A DNA stretch of 64,000 bases from Erwinia rhapontici (GTDB lineage Bacteria > Pseudomonadota > Gammaproteobacteria > Enterobacterales > Enterobacteriaceae): the NCBI RefSeq assembly GCF_012271765.1, contig NZ_VRKO01000014.1, positions 1 to 64,000 on the forward strand. The letters run 5' to 3'. The notes below the pieces were generated by a model. That model saw nothing but the letters and a program-made list of their open reading frames with translations. It had not been told where the DNA came from and searched no databases. The translations under genes were made by a program, and so were the position numbers. Shown in pieces: positions 1 to 9,979 of the stretch. Position 1 is the stretch's first letter. Every line of letters starts with the position of its first letter.

Positions 1-3000
1 GTTGTTGTCCGCGGTGGCGGTGGAGCCGATAACCGCGCCGTTCAGCTGGGTGTGTTCACCGACGGTGACGTCAAAGCCGCCTTTGCCCGCGAAGATGCCG
101 GTCTGCTCAACCACGCTGTCGTAGTTGCTGTGCATTTTGTCACGGCTGAGGTTGACGCTGGCGGAGCCGGTCATGGAGCCGAAGGTAAAGCTGCCGCCGA
201 CGCTGGCGTTCTGCTGCTTCGAGTCGTAGCGGTCGCTGTCCTGCTCGCTGGTCATCGTCAGGTTGCGGGCGACGTCGGCCCTGACCGTCTCGCCGCTGAC
301 CTGCGCGCCCGTCAGGGTGGTGTCGCGGCCGCTGACCAGGTTCACCGCCTGCCCGGCGTTAAGCAGCGTCTCCGTATGGGTGGTGCCGTTGCCGCTTTCG
401 TGGCCTTTGCCCTTGTTGAGGCTGGCGGAGACGCTGATGCCGAACCCGCCGGAGCCAACGCCGATGCCGACCCCGACGCTGCCGCCGCTGCTCTTGTTGC
501 TGCCGGTCAGCAGGGAGGTGTTCTGCGCGGACGTCAGGGTGATATCGCGGTTAGCCGTCAGGTCGATGTTTTTTCCGGCCTGAACGGTGGTGCCCTGGAG
601 GAGGATATCGCCGTCGGTACCTTTGGTGCCGCCGCCGTTAGCGGTGATTTTTACGTTATCCCCGGCGGTCAGGCTGCCGCCGCGGGCGGTAACCTGCTCG
701 CTGTGCTGGGTGGACGTAGACGACTGAGAACCGTAAGAGAGGCTGATACCGACCGTATTGTCTGACGCGCCCGGCGTCCCGGACTGGGCACTGGCCAGGC
801 TCGCGGCCTGAGCGGCCTGCACCCCGGAGAGTGCCGCTTTGGTCTGCTGCAGGGCGGCGATGCGGCTGTCCTCGGTTTCCTGCGCCTGGTTGGCGGTCTC
901 GACGGCGGTGTTGAGCGCGCTGCCGACGGCGCCGGAGAGGGCGAGGGTTAAGCCGCTCTGTTTCTGCTCGACCCTGTGAGTCTGCACGCTGCTGTCGCTG
1001 GCGGCGGTAATGGCAACGTTTTTGCCCGCCAGGCTCATCTCTTTCGCGGCAATCAGCTCAGCGCTGCGGGCGGAGAGGTCGTTGCCTGCTTCAAGGCTGA
1101 GGCTGCCCGCGCTGCTGCCGACGGTGCTGATGGCGTGGGCGGTGCTGTTGCCGTCGTCGGTGGTTTTGACGCTCTGACGGCCGTAAGAGAAGCCGATACC
1201 GCCGGTCCCCATCAGGCCGGATTTGCTCTCTTTGATAAGATGGTTTTCCTGACGTTGCTCTTCAGCGGTGTCGAGGGTCAGGTTATTGCCCGCCGCCAGC
1301 CGGACGTCGTTTTCGCCCGCCACGTTGCTGCCGCGTACCGTCAGATTGTTACCTGCCAGCAGGGTCACGCTGTCGCCGGTCACGTTGCTGGCGGTTGCCT
1401 GGGTGGCCTCGATCTCATCGTGGGTCTCCAGCGAGCGGCCGGAGAGGAAGCCCTTGCTGGTCTGCCTGCTGTGTTCGGTCAGGTGATACGCGGACTCCCC
1501 GGCCACGATATTCATATCGTTCCCGGCCACCGCGCTCAGGGCGTCGGTGGCATTGATCGAGGCCGCAAGGGCGTTCAGGTCATTGCCTGCCGACAGCTGC
1601 ACGCTGCCGTTGCCGGCGATCTGGCTGCCGACGTCGCTGCGCTGGGTGAGGGCGCGATAATTATCGCCGCCCCAGTCGCCGCGTTCGCTGTGGGTGGTGG
1701 CGATCGTGCCGAGATTAATGTTGTGCCCGGCGCTCAGCACGGTGGTGCTCTCTTTGCCGTTATTACCCACCAGAGTGGCGTTAAGGTTGATGTCGTTCAC
1801 GCCCTGCAGGACCAGTTTGCCGCTGTCATTCTGGACGTAAATCCCGGCGGTGCGATCCAGGCTGCGGTTGCTGTCATCGCCGCTCAGGGTGCTGGTACTG
1901 TTCAGGTTGCGTCCGGCAGTGACCTGCAGGGCATCGTCCGCCAGCAGTGTGCCTCCCACGTTGTTGAAATCGGTGAGGGTGGCGATATCGATCGTGCCGC
2001 CGCGGATCAGACCGCTGTTAGTGACGTTGTTCGCCGCGATGGCAGTGATCTCGCGCCCGGCGAGGGTGCCGCTGTTGTTGAGGTCGTCTGCGGTCTGCAA
2101 TGCCACGCGGTTGCCCGCCATCAGGGAGCCGTTACCATCCACGTCGCCCTCTTTCACCCGCACATACACCTGCGGGACCAGCACGCGCTGGCTGCTGCCG
2201 TCCGGGAGCTGAACGGTCTGCTCTACCATCCACACCATATCTGATGTCAGCAGGGCCATCTGTTCCGCGCTGAGCGCCACGCCCGTGGTGAGGTTGTGCT
2301 CACGGGTAAAGGCGACACCGGCATCCATCAGGGCCTTGTACTGGGCATTATCATCGTCGAAGCCGCTGAGATAGCGCTGGCCGGTTAGGCTGGTGACCTG
2401 GTTGCGGATCAGCTGCTGTTCATAGAAGCCGTCGCCGAGGCGTTTAAGGATCGTATCCCCGTTCGATGACAGGGCGTTCTGCATATAGTCGGAGCCCAGC
2501 CAGGTGCGCTCTTGGGTAAAGCGCGGATCGGTCTCCACCAGGTAGTGGCTGGTCGTGGAGGCGTGAACCGTATAGAGGCTGCCTGAGGGAACGCGGGTGT
2601 CCCCGACGCCGGTGCGCACGACTTCGCCGCTGCTGTTTTTCGCGCTTTCCCACGTCTGGCCTGCAGGCAGCGCCACCGGGCGATCGCTGCCGCCCTGGGC
2701 CGGGTTATTGTCTTCCCATGCCATCGTACTGAGGGAGATAGTCTGGGTCACCGGAGAGGGGCGGTAGCTGTTGGTATCTTTCCCCTGCGAGGTTTTGGTA
2801 CCGCCCAGTTTCTTTTTCTTTTTCTTCGCATACCAGCGGGTCTGGCTGCCAATGTCGGTGATGATTTTCACCCCACTGGTGGCATCATTATTGAGCAGGC
2901 TAATCACCCCACCCAGCACCTTCGCGGCGATGACCTGGCTGTCCAGGTTATTCATCTGGTCGCTGTTAATGGTGAGGTTGCCGCCGGAGAGAATTTTTCC

Positions 3001-5379
3001 CGGATCGCTCTCAATAACACGCGTTTCCTGGACGGTGCGGGTGTAGTTGTATTCGTAGAATTTATCGCTGCTGCTGCCGTCCGGCATTTTCGCCGAGTGG
3101 ACGCCGTACTTATTTTTCTGACTGGTGTTAACCTGGCTCCAGTCGTAGCGCTGAGTCTTGCCGCTCAGCACGGCTTCATGGTGGCGGCTGGTCCCCGTCA
3201 CCACCACGTCCGTCACCAGATGGTTATTCAGGTTATGGATAGTCTCCATATCAAGGCGCATATCGCCGCCCGACTCAATGGTGGCACCGCGATTGGTCAG
3301 CACTCCGCCGCGCCCGGTGGCGTTCAGATTCGTGTCCAGGCTGCCGCCTATGCCCATCGCACCCGCGCTGTAGATCAGGCCATGGCCGGTGTTGTTCAGC
3401 GTCCCGGCGGCGATATCCAGCCGATCGCGGGCCGCCACGGTCGCGGCCACGCCGTTTTCTGCCCCGTTATCCAGGGTGTTCGCCTTAATAGCGATATGGT
3501 CGCCGTAAATACGCCCGGCGCCGAGGTTGGTGAGGGTGCCGGTGTCAATATGGGTCAGGGTGCCGTCGATCAGGCCCCGGTTGACCAAAGAATCGCTCAG
3601 TAAGAGATGGGATTCACCGCCCCCCAGCTCCGCGTCCCGCGCATTGGTGGCGCTGACGGCCTGCAGCGTCAGCGTCTTACCCGCCAGCAGTTTGCCCTGG
3701 TTGTCCACGGTGCCGCCGCTGGTCAGCGTCAGGTCGCCATTTGCCAGCAGCAGGCTCTGGTTGGTCATGCCCTGCTGCAGGCTGAGGTTCAGATCGCCTT
3801 CGGAGAGGATTTTTCCGTCGCCGCTGACCGTATCCGCCGTGATGTCCATGCGCTGCCCGGCGACAAGGTTGCCCTCGCGGTTAGCGATGCTGCGGGCGTT
3901 GAGGTCCACATTTTTGCCGCTCAGGGTGCCGCCGTCATTCAGCAGGCGGCCTGTGCTGCGGGCCTCAAGCTTGCCGGTGGCGTCCACGCTGGCCAGGCGG
4001 AGATCCAGATCGCCATGACCGGCGTCCAGGGCGGTATTGCCTGTTGCCGTCCGGCTGCCGCTGGCATCAATCCCCTGAGCGTTGGCGGTGAGGGTGCCGC
4101 CGGCAATATTTTGTCCCTGCAGGGTCAGGCGACCGTGGCTGGAAAGGGTGACGTCGCCATGCTCGCCTGCCTGCCCGTCTTTATCGATACCGGCGGCAAC
4201 GGTGCTTTGTGCGGTCGCGGTGATGCGGTTTCCGCGCAGGGTCAGATTATCGGCGGTGGCGAGGGTGCCGCTGTGTTCGATTTCGCCCCGGCTGTTCACC
4301 TCCGCACTCCCGCCAGCGTAGATTTTTCCGCTATTTCTGACGCTGCCTGCGGTCAGCCTCATATCTCCCGCGCTGTTCAGGTTGCCGCTGTTGTCAATCT
4401 GGCCATCGGCGGTGACCACCACCGTTCCGGCCTGGGCCCCGATATTCCCGGCGTTGCGCACGCCGACACCCGCTTCGCTCCCGGTGAGGCGGATTTTTCC
4501 CGCATACATCCCGCCAAGACTGGCGACATCCACGGCAAGCTGAGGACGCGTCGCCGCATCACCGTTTTTGGCCACGATTTTTTCATGGGCGGCATCAACG
4601 GTGCTGGCTCCGGCGGTGACCTTCAGGTCATTGGCCCAGAGTCCGGCATTCACTTTTACCGAACGGGCGATAATGTCGGTGTAATCCTGGCGGGAGGTAT
4701 CCATCCCTTTGCCCTGAATAACGATATCGCCCTTGCTGACGTCGTAGCCGGTCAGGTTGCCATTGTTCAGCTGCGCCTGCCCGGTGGTCAGGGTGGCACG
4801 GTTGGCGTTGATAAAGCCGCATCCGTCGCAGGTAATACCCGATGGGTTGGCAATCACCACCTGGGCCTTTTTGCCCGCCACTTCGATGTAGCCGTTAAGC
4901 TGACTCGGATTGCGCGAGTTCACTTCGTTAAGGATGATTTTGGCTTCACCGCGCGACAGCCACGGGTTGCTGGCCACCATACCGCCGATCTGGGTGGAGG
5001 CATGGGTACGGCTGTTGTTGAGGATGACGCCTTTGTTGTTCACGTCGAACTGGCTGTAAACGTTGCGGGAGACCCCGCCCTGGCTCGGTGTCTGGATATT
5101 GACCTGGGGTGTACCGTTGGCGCTGCTGATAATAGTCGGCTGCTGCGAACCCGGCGCGCTCTTATCGGCCACGACATTGGCCGTTGCCGGTTGGACTGCG
5201 CCCAGTGCCAGCAGCAGGCCGAAGGCGAGGGCATTCAGGCGAGTGATGCACTGACGCTGCACGCTGGCGGTGCCAGACGCCGGGCAGGCTACCGCACGAC
5301 AGCTTCGGGTGATTTCTGCCACCACGACCAACATACCGCGTGCTTTATTGAACACGATACGATACAGATTTTTATTCAT
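1..5379 (-). CDS. CdiA/FhaB-type two-partner secretion exoprotein (partial, C-terminus off window)
   Basis: This is a very large secreted filamentous-hemagglutinin-like protein; 1793 codons are open from the start to the window edge without a stop. The N-terminus MNKNLYRIVFNKARG begins an extended signal peptide region, followed by a hydrophobic core ending near ATANVVADK (about residue 68). A TPS secretion domain follows with the conserved blocks NVYSQFDVNNKGVILNNS and NPSGITCDGCGFINA. After it come hundreds of degenerate beta-helix repeats of the type AGxxLxLxAxxxxNxGxI. Near residue 850 there is a run of six lysines before a Ser/Thr/Pro-rich stretch typical of the central receptor-binding part of CdiA. 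The gene follows its transporter by 50 bp. It is probably contact-dependent inhibition or an adhesin; the deciding C-terminal toxin and any immunity gene lie outside. The start has SD-like GGGA and AAGG just upstream. Confidence 0.9.
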   Translation of the reverse strand, partial: MNKNLYRIVFNKARGMLVVVAEITRSCRAVACPASGTASVQRQCITRLNALAFGLLLALGAVQPATANVVADKSAPGSQQPTIISSANGTPQVNIQTPSQGGVSRNVYSQFDVNNKGVILNNSRTHASTQIGGMVASNPWLSRGEAKIILNEVNSRNPSQLNGYIEVAGKKAQVVIANPSGITCDGCGFINANRATLTTGQAQLNNGNLTGYDVSKGDIVIQGKGMDTSRQDYTDIIARSVKVNAGLWANDLKVTAGASTVDAAHEKIVAKNGDAATRPQLAVDVASLGGMYAGKIRLTGSEAGVGVRNAGNIGAQAGTVVVTADGQIDNSGNLNSAGDMRLTAGSVRNSGKIYAGGSAEVNSRGEIEHSGTLATADNLTLRGNRITATAQSTVAAGIDKDGQAGEHGDVTLSSHGRLTLQGQNIAGGTLTANAQGIDASGSRTATGNTALDAGHGDLDLRLASVDATGKLEARSTGRLLNDGGTLSGKNVDLNARSIANREGNLVAGQRMDITADTVSGDGKILSEGDLNLSLQQGMTNQSLLLANGDLTLTSGGTVDNQGKLLAGKTLTLQAVSATNARDAELGGGESHLLLSDSLVNRGLIDGTLTHIDTGTLTNLGAGRIYGDHIAIKANTLDNGAENGVAATVAARDRLDIAAGTLNNTGHGLIYSAGAMGIGGSLDTNLNATGRGGVLTNRGATIESGGDMRLDMETIHNLNNHLVTDVVVTGTSRHHEAVLSGKTQRYDWSQVNTSQKNKYGVHSAKMPDGSSSDKFYEYNYTRTVQETRVIESDPGKILSGGNLTINSDQMNNLDSQVIAAKVLGGVISLLNNDATSGVKIITDIGSQTRWYAKKKKKKLGGTKTSQGKDTNSYRPSPVTQTISLSTMAWEDNNPAQGGSDRPVALPAGQTWESAKNSSGEVVRTGVGDTRVPSGSLYTVHASTTSHYLVETDPRFTQERTWLGSDYMQNALSSNGDTILKRLGDGFYEQQLIRNQVTSLTGQRYLSGFDDDNAQYKALMDAGVAFTREHNLTTGVALSAEQMALLTSDMVWMVEQTVQLPDGSSQRVLVPQVYVRVKEGDVDGNGSLMAGNRVALQTADDLNNSGTLAGREITAIAANNVTNSGLIRGGTIDIATLTDFNNVGGTLLADDALQVTAGRNLNSTSTLSGDDSNRSLDRTAGIYVQNDSGKLVLQGVNDINLNATLVGNNGKESTTVLSAGHNINLGTIATTHSERGDWGGDNYRALTQRSDVGSQIAGNGSVQLSAGNDLNALAASINATDALSAVAGNDMNIVAGESAYHLTEHSRQTSKGFLSGRSLETHDEIEATQATASNVTGDSVTLLAGNNLTVRGSNVAGENDVRLAAGNNLTLDTAEEQRQENHLIKESKSGLMGTGGIGFSYGRQSVKTTDDGNSTAHAISTVGSSAGSLSLEAGNDLSARSAELIAAKEMSLAGKNVAITAASDSSVQTHRVEQKQSGLTLALSGAVGSALNTAVETANQAQETEDSRIAALQQTKAALSGVQAAQAASLASAQSGTPGASDNTVGISLSYGSQSSTSTQHSEQVTARGGSLTAGDNVKITANGGGTKGTDGDILLQGTTVQAGKNIDLTANRDITLTSAQNTSLLTGSNKSSGGSVGVGIGVGSGGFGISVSASLNKGKGHESGNGTTHTETLLNAGQAVNLVSGRDTTLTGAQVSGETVRADVARNLTMTSEQDSDRYDSKQQNASVGGSFTFGSMTGSASVNLSRDKMHSNYDSVVEQTGIFAGKGGFDVTVGEHTQLNGAVIGSTATADNN

Positions 5380-5429
5380 CCTTAAATCCCACTCATCAAT
5401 GGAAACCCGTTATGTCGTGAGGTGACGAC

Positions 5430-7178
5430 TCAGTAACTCCAGTTCAGGCTAAAACCCAGGGTGTAAGGGCTGGTTTTAAAGCCGTCAGGTCTCGAGAACG
5501 GCACGCCCGCAAAGGCGTCGTACCCGGTATTAAAAACAGTGCCGCGCAGGCCGGCAACGCCGCCTGCAAGATGTTGACCAATCAGCATGCCTGCGCTGCT
5601 GGTGCCGCCGACTTCGCCATAATCCGCGCCCAGATAGAACTCCTGTTGCGGCAACGGCGTTTGCCAGGCGAGGTCATTGCGCACGAACCAGCCACGGCTG
5701 GCGCTCAGGTTGCGTTCGCCATCGAAGCCGCGCACCGTCCAGCGTCCGCCGATGGAGAATTCATCCTGCGGCGTCAGGGACATTGAACTCATCTGGCGCA
5801 GATACTGCACGTTGTAGCGGAACGACTCGCCGACGATCTCAAAGGGAATATCCAGACCGGCGCTGAGGGTAACGATTTTGCTCTTCGCCGTGGCGTCGCC
5901 GTTGTACTCCTCCGGGGCCGGGATGGCCCCAAACCAGCGGGTACCGCGCTGATAGCTGATGCCCGCATCCAGCGTGCTTTGCCCGATATAGTGACGATGG
6001 GACAGCCCCAGCCGCCAGGCGGCGGTCTTGCGATGCTGCACCTCGACCTCGGTATCGGCGATGTAGTTGCGCGATTCGCTGGTCAGCACGTCCCAGCTGA
6101 CGGACGTCTTCTGCGTGCCGCTGCGGTGCAGTACCCGGCTGAGCTGGACGTCGAGGTTTTTGCGTTTTCCGCTGTAGAGATAGTCCTGATTCAGGCCCGC
6201 CACCGTCTGGTGATAGTCATAATCGCTGGCCGTGGCGCTGGCCATCCAGTAGCCAAAAGGCACCGAATAATGGGCGGTGATGTTTTTACTGCCTTTATCG
6301 TCGCCGGTTTTGAGGCTGCGGGTGCCGGAAAGATAAAAGAGATCGCTCAGGGAGAAGGGGTTATCCAGCGACAGGGTCGCACCACCCTGATAACGCCCGG
6401 TGGCGACGGAACCTGAGTCATCCAGCGAGGCCCCCAGGCGCCACATCTTGCGCTGTTGCCACTGCACCACGATATCGCTCTCGCCCGGCAGCTCGCCGGG
6501 TGCCACTTCCATATTGGCCTCCACCGTCGGCAGACGCTGCAGGTTTTCCAGCCCCTGTTCGATATCACGCAGGTCGAGCAGGTTTCCGGCATGAGCAGGG
6601 AAAGCGGTCCAGAGGGTCAGCCAGCGATCGCTGTCGGGGCTCCGTTTCACCTCGTGAACGTAGCCGGGCAGGATCACCAGCGACAGGGTTCCACGGGTCA
6701 GATCCTGATTCGGGGCCAGTACACGGGAAGTCACATAGCCGTGGTCAATCAGGCGATTTTGCAGGGTGCTCATCAGCTGATTAATGCCCTTCCCACCGAG
6801 GCAGTGGCCTTCACCCTGACGGGCGAGACGCTGCAGCGGCAACCAGTGCGGCAGGGCTTCCTGGCCGCTCAGTTTTACCCGGTCTATCTGAAAGCAGGGA
6901 GTTTCTGGCGCAAAGTGAATGCGGCCAAACGAGGAGGAAGGCGGCGAAAGGCGCACGTCCGGGGTGGGCGGTGTCAGGGTTTCTTCCAGCGCTCTTTGCC
7001 GCTGCTGCTGGGACTGAAGCGTCCGGTCGATCATGTTCTTTTCAGCCGCAGGCCGCTCAGGTGGAGGGACCGGGGCGGCAGACGGGGAAGAGGGGATCAT
7101 CAGCGCGATAAGCGTGAAAGCTGAAAAAATGAACGGCGTTGTGCCGCGGGCCGTCCCTGTCGGTGTGTTGCGCATCAT
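5430..7178 (-). CDS. CdiB/ShlB/FhaC-family outer-membrane transporter (TpsB)
   Basis: A 582-residue Omp85-superfamily transporter expected to export the adjacent exoprotein across the outer membrane. A signal peptide covers about residues 1–35, followed by a Pro-rich linker and a Gln/Arg-rich helix ([18 protein letters not shown]) that resembles the plug helix of FhaC. POTRA domains start near [11 protein letters not shown] and [15 protein letters not shown]. The C-terminal beta barrel contains the family VRGF motif ([19 protein letters not shown]) that lies in loop L6, and the chain ends FSLNWSY, an aromatic outer-membrane end. Length matches the family (about 550–590). Two ATG codons lie in tandem (7178, 7175) and either could be used. 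It is upstream of and co-directional with the exoprotein, the usual cdiBA order. Whether it belongs to CDI, hemolysin or adhesin secretion depends on the unseen partner C-terminus. Confidence 0.92.
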   Translation of the reverse strand: MMRNTPTGTARGTTPFIFSAFTLIALMIPSSPSAAPVPPPERPAAEKNMIDRTLQSQQQRQRALEETLTPPTPDVRLSPPSSSFGRIHFAPETPCFQIDRVKLSGQEALPHWLPLQRLARQGEGHCLGGKGINQLMSTLQNRLIDHGYVTSRVLAPNQDLTRGTLSLVILPGYVHEVKRSPDSDRWLTLWTAFPAHAGNLLDLRDIEQGLENLQRLPTVEANMEVAPGELPGESDIVVQWQQRKMWRLGASLDDSGSVATGRYQGGATLSLDNPFSLSDLFYLSGTRSLKTGDDKGSKNITAHYSVPFGYWMASATASDYDYHQTVAGLNQDYLYSGKRKNLDVQLSRVLHRSGTQKTSVSWDVLTSESRNYIADTEVEVQHRKTAAWRLGLSHRHYIGQSTLDAGISYQRGTRWFGAIPAPEEYNGDATAKSKIVTLSAGLDIPFEIVGESFRYNVQYLRQMSSMSLTPQDEFSIGGRWTVRGFDGERNLSASRGWFVRNDLAWQTPLPQQEFYLGADYGEVGGTSSAGMLIGQHLAGGVAGLRGTVFNTGYDAFAGVPFSRPDGFKTSPYTLGFSLNWSY

Positions 7179-7747
7179 CCCTGTGACTTCTCTTGATTTT
7201 TTTATGAAAGTGCTTAATAAACAAACTGCGCGGATGATAAAAGAATTGTTAAGAGCTGTAAATATAAGTGTGAGTGTTAACAGGGCAGTTTCCGATAATT
7301 CTTAGAATAAAATTTTAAAAAATCTCTGGGACTGAGAGTGGCGTTTACAGCCCGGTTTTATCCGGTACTACGGATGGTTTCTTCGTGTTTATTTCGCAAT
7401 TTCAGGCGCTTTTAGGGAGGGTACTGTCTGGGGAACACGGTATTGTCCAACACAACAGGGCCAGTTGTTTCATGAATTATTCAGCAATCCATGGCCCCAA
7501 TCGCAAGCCTCTCGGGGTTGGCGAGGGACGGATATCCGCAAAAGGGAAAGAGGAACGTTCAATATCGTTAATGGAACGCCTGGTCGACATTTTTATCAGA
7601 AATGAACGGCTGGCCCGCGGTGTGCTCACTCTTTCCCCGGCGTACCCCGACCAACACCGGGCCCCGGAAAGACGATGCATGGTCACCCCTTGCATCTTCC
7701 CCTCACTCCCTTAAAATTTCCCCCCTCTCTGGCGCAAGGAACATCGG
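7179..7747. other. Divergent intergenic region between the TPS pair and the 7748 gene
   Basis: About 570 bp separate two divergently transcribed genes. The part next to the transporter (about 7190–7325) is clearly AT-rich and is the likely promoter region of the TPS operon. The rest is of mixed composition. An open frame of 109 codons (7385–7714) has no convincing ribosome site, no recognisable domain and unlikely composition, and is not called. No repeat or RNA gene was recognised. Confidence 0.5.
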
Positions 7748-8782
7748 ATGTCACAGTACTGGTGGAAGGACCTGCACGACCGTAATCATGCCTGGCTGGG
7801 GCTGGAATTACAGAGCCCGAAACCCACCATGCCGCCCATTCTGGAGATGCACAGCGGGCATCATGGGCGCATGGCGCTGTCACTGCGCGGTGCGCCGCTG
7901 TTCTGGGCTTCGATGCTAAAAGATCATTCCGGCCTGTGGCGGGTGTTTAACGCTGAGCATCCTGATCCATATGCGCTATTACCGCCCATTACTTCGCTGG
8001 CGCTGGAGTCGATTCGTCGCTCCGGGCCAGAGGCGTGGATGGGCGAATGGTGCCGCTATTTTGCCCGCCATTTGCTGACGCCTGACGTTCCGCTGTTATC
8101 CGCGGGCCGCTGGCTGCTGCGCCCGATGCTACCCACCGCACCCGTTGCACCTTATTCCCTTCAGCAAACGTCTCCGGTGGAAAGCTGGCGTTTTCACGCC
8201 CCTGCCCGTAGCGGGAATATCGGTTTTAGCTGGTCACTCTTCGCGGAAGATATCCCGAACCTGATGGCCCCGGCCCGCATCTCGCAGGTTGACTGGTGGT
8301 GGAACGGCACCCCGCTGCTGGCCCGTTACGCCCTTCAACCGCACGCGGGGCGTCTGAAGTGGTGGCGCAAGAAGAGCCGGGAAGGGGCGCTGCCGCCGGT
8401 ACTGGTGCGCTTCATTGCCGGGCTGGGTTCATTCGTTATTCTGGATGGTCACTACCGTTTACAGGCCGCCATCGAAGAGGGCATGCCGCCGCCGTTTCTG
8501 GTGCTCAGTGAACTGGGGGAAAGAACCTTCCCGACGGACCCGGCGCATCAGGAAAAGATCGTGCGTGCGCTGGCTGCCCAGCAGCAAAAGAACCCCGCTG
8601 TGAATCTTGATGGCGTGAATCAAACGCTGATTAATCTGTATGACAGCCACGATCTCTATGCCCCTGCGTACAGTCGTGCCGTGCTCGGTGATGGCGAAGG
8701 CTGGGCGCGGGAGGTCACGGAGTATTTGTGCAGAGATGATGAGCAAGCGGTATTAGAGAAAATCCTGAAGCGTATCGTCTGA
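7748..8782 (+). CDS. Uncharacterised protein with a ParB-like DGHYRL motif
   Basis: A 344-residue soluble protein of unknown role, unusually rich in Trp and Pro in its first 220 residues. Near residues 222–245 it carries PPVLVRFIAGLGSFVILDG followed by HYRLQAAIEEGMPPPFLVL. This resembles the ParB/sulfiredoxin-type element (hydrophobic strand, DGHHRLxAA, hydrophobic strand) found in ParB N-terminal and ParB-like nuclease or kinase folds. No helix-turn-helix, signal peptide or membrane segment is visible. The start is supported by AAGGA seven bases upstream. It is co-directional with the srf-type operon but separated from it by 370 bp, so membership is uncertain. The ParB-like reading rests on one motif only and enzyme activity is not implied. 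Confidence 0.75.
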   Translation: MSQYWWKDLHDRNHAWLGLELQSPKPTMPPILEMHSGHHGRMALSLRGAPLFWASMLKDHSGLWRVFNAEHPDPYALLPPITSLALESIRRSGPEAWMGEWCRYFARHLLTPDVPLLSAGRWLLRPMLPTAPVAPYSLQQTSPVESWRFHAPARSGNIGFSWSLFAEDIPNLMAPARISQVDWWWNGTPLLARYALQPHAGRLKWWRKKSREGALPPVLVRFIAGLGSFVILDGHYRLQAAIEEGMPPPFLVLSELGERTFPTDPAHQEKIVRALAAQQQKNPAVNLDGVNQTLINLYDSHDLYAPAYSRAVLGDGEGWAREVTEYLCRDDEQAVLEKILKRIV

Positions 8783-8783
8783 C

Positions 8784-8978
8784 CGAGTGCTTGCGCCCCT
8801 CAGGCGGTCCCGCCCCCCTAAAAGCCCCTCTCCTCCATTCGTAGAAGAAAGCCTGAACGGTCAGGTTCAAATTTGATTACATTTATTCATGAAACAATGT
8901 ATAAAAACATAAAAAAATTTACGAATAATCTTATGTACAAAAAATAACCAGAATCAGGATGTCGAGCACTTGCGCCCC
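8784..8978. repeat. Short direct repeat in the 8783–9150 intergenic region
   Basis: CGAGTGCTTGCGCCCC at 8784–8799, just after the stop of the preceding gene, recurs as CGAGCACTTGCGCCCC at 8963–8978 (14 of 16 bases). Between the copies lies strongly AT-rich DNA (about 8865–8950). The remaining stretch up to 9150 is also AT-rich and presumably carries the promoter of the downstream lipoprotein gene. The repeat could be a duplication footprint or a pair of regulator sites; the sequence does not say which. Confidence 0.45.
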
Positions 8979-9150
8979 CCGATGAGATTATTTAATCCTC
9001 TCTGCTGGCCGCCAGATGTTATCCCGCGATAACACCTCTTCCGTTGCGCGATAATCCTGAAAGAATATCTCTTCTTAAGACAAATTTTCACAAAAATGAA
9101 ATTAACGGGTCACACACACAGCCCTTCCATTATTTAAGGATGAAACACTG

Positions 9151-9888
9151 ATGAAGATTTTTAGCCGTAGCGCAACCTGTTTACTTGTTTCTGCCACTCT
9201 GCTTCTGAGCGGCTGTGCCAATACAGGCAGTTCTCTGTTGTCCGGTACAAAAGCCGACCCGCGACTGACCAGCGGTGAGCAGGCTAAGTTCTTTAGTGCA
9301 TCGGGCGCACAGGGTTGTGGAGTGGGGGCCTTAACGGGTGCTCTGGCGGGCGCGGGGATTGGCGCGCTGGCCGGTAACGGTAAAAAAGCGCTGGTCGGTG
9401 CTGCCATTGGGGGCGCCGCGGGTTGTGCGGTGGGGATGACGGCTAACTACTACCTGGATAGCCTGAAAAAAGATTACGCCACCACTGCTGCTCGCCTGCA
9501 GGCAATGGGCACTGACATCCGCAAAGATACAACGGCGGTAGAGAAAACCTCTACGGCGATGAAACAGGTCATCAGTGACAACCAGGCAACTCTGACCCAA
9601 ATCAGCATCCAGAAAGATAAAGCCGGTTTTGATAAAGCCAGCGCCAATAAGCAGCTGGATCAGATTGATGCCAATATCAAAGAAATGAAAAGCCAGATTA
9701 AAGTCATGAAAGACAAAGATGCTGCTTATAAAGTCGCCCTGCAGGGACAATCAACGACGAATAAAACAGATAAAACCAATCTGACCGCATTAAATAAAGA
9801 ATATACCCAGCTGAATAGCAAAATCGCCGCTCTGGAATCAGAAGCGAACGGTCTTTACAGTCAGCGCCAGGCTATTTCACTGGGTTAA
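9151..9888 (+). CDS. Glycine-zipper lipoprotein with coiled-coil C-terminus
   Basis: A 245-residue predicted lipoprotein. The signal sequence ends in the lipobox LLSGC (Cys about residue 22), and the next residue is Ala, so outer-membrane sorting is expected. Residues about 55–105 form a glycine-zipper segment (GVGALTGALAGAGIGALAGNG, then GAAIGGAAGCAVG), which usually inserts in or packs against membranes. Residues about 110–245 are Lys/Gln/Asp-rich heptad-like helix suited to a coiled coil. It precedes a second lipoprotein and the srf-type operon but is followed by a strong terminator, so it is likely its own transcription unit. A TagQ-like role (outer-membrane lipoprotein of the TagQRST module) is possible from topology but not shown by motif. 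AAGGA lies upstream of the ATG. Confidence 0.85.
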   Translation: MKIFSRSATCLLVSATLLLSGCANTGSSLLSGTKADPRLTSGEQAKFFSASGAQGCGVGALTGALAGAGIGALAGNGKKALVGAAIGGAAGCAVGMTANYYLDSLKKDYATTAARLQAMGTDIRKDTTAVEKTSTAMKQVISDNQATLTQISIQKDKAGFDKASANKQLDQIDANIKEMKSQIKVMKDKDAAYKVALQGQSTTNKTDKTNLTALNKEYTQLNSKIAALESEANGLYSQRQAISLG

Positions 9889-9893
9889 TGCAG

Positions 9894-9922
9894 AGGGGCT
9901 GACAGAACTGTCAGCCCCTTTT
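9894..9922 (+). terminator. Rho-independent terminator after the glycine-zipper lipoprotein
   Basis: GGGGCTGACA, loop GAAC, TGTCAGCCCC, then TTTT: a perfect 10-bp stem followed by a short T run, six bases past the stop codon. Confidence 0.9.
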
Positions 9923-9979
9923 CACACCTGTCACTGGCCTTAAAACCTTATTTGTTTTCCTCATTTCATGGAACATTTC

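Noticed and set aside
52-5385. Several long plus-strand open frames (up to 592 codons) across the left end
   Set aside because: They lie antisense to the repetitive exoprotein, have low-complexity Ala/Val/Gly-rich translations and no ribosome sites; the minus-strand reading has signal, TPS domain and repeats.
7385-7714. 109-codon plus-strand frame between the TPS operon and the 7748 gene
   Set aside because: No SD, no domain, mixed composition; looks like chance.
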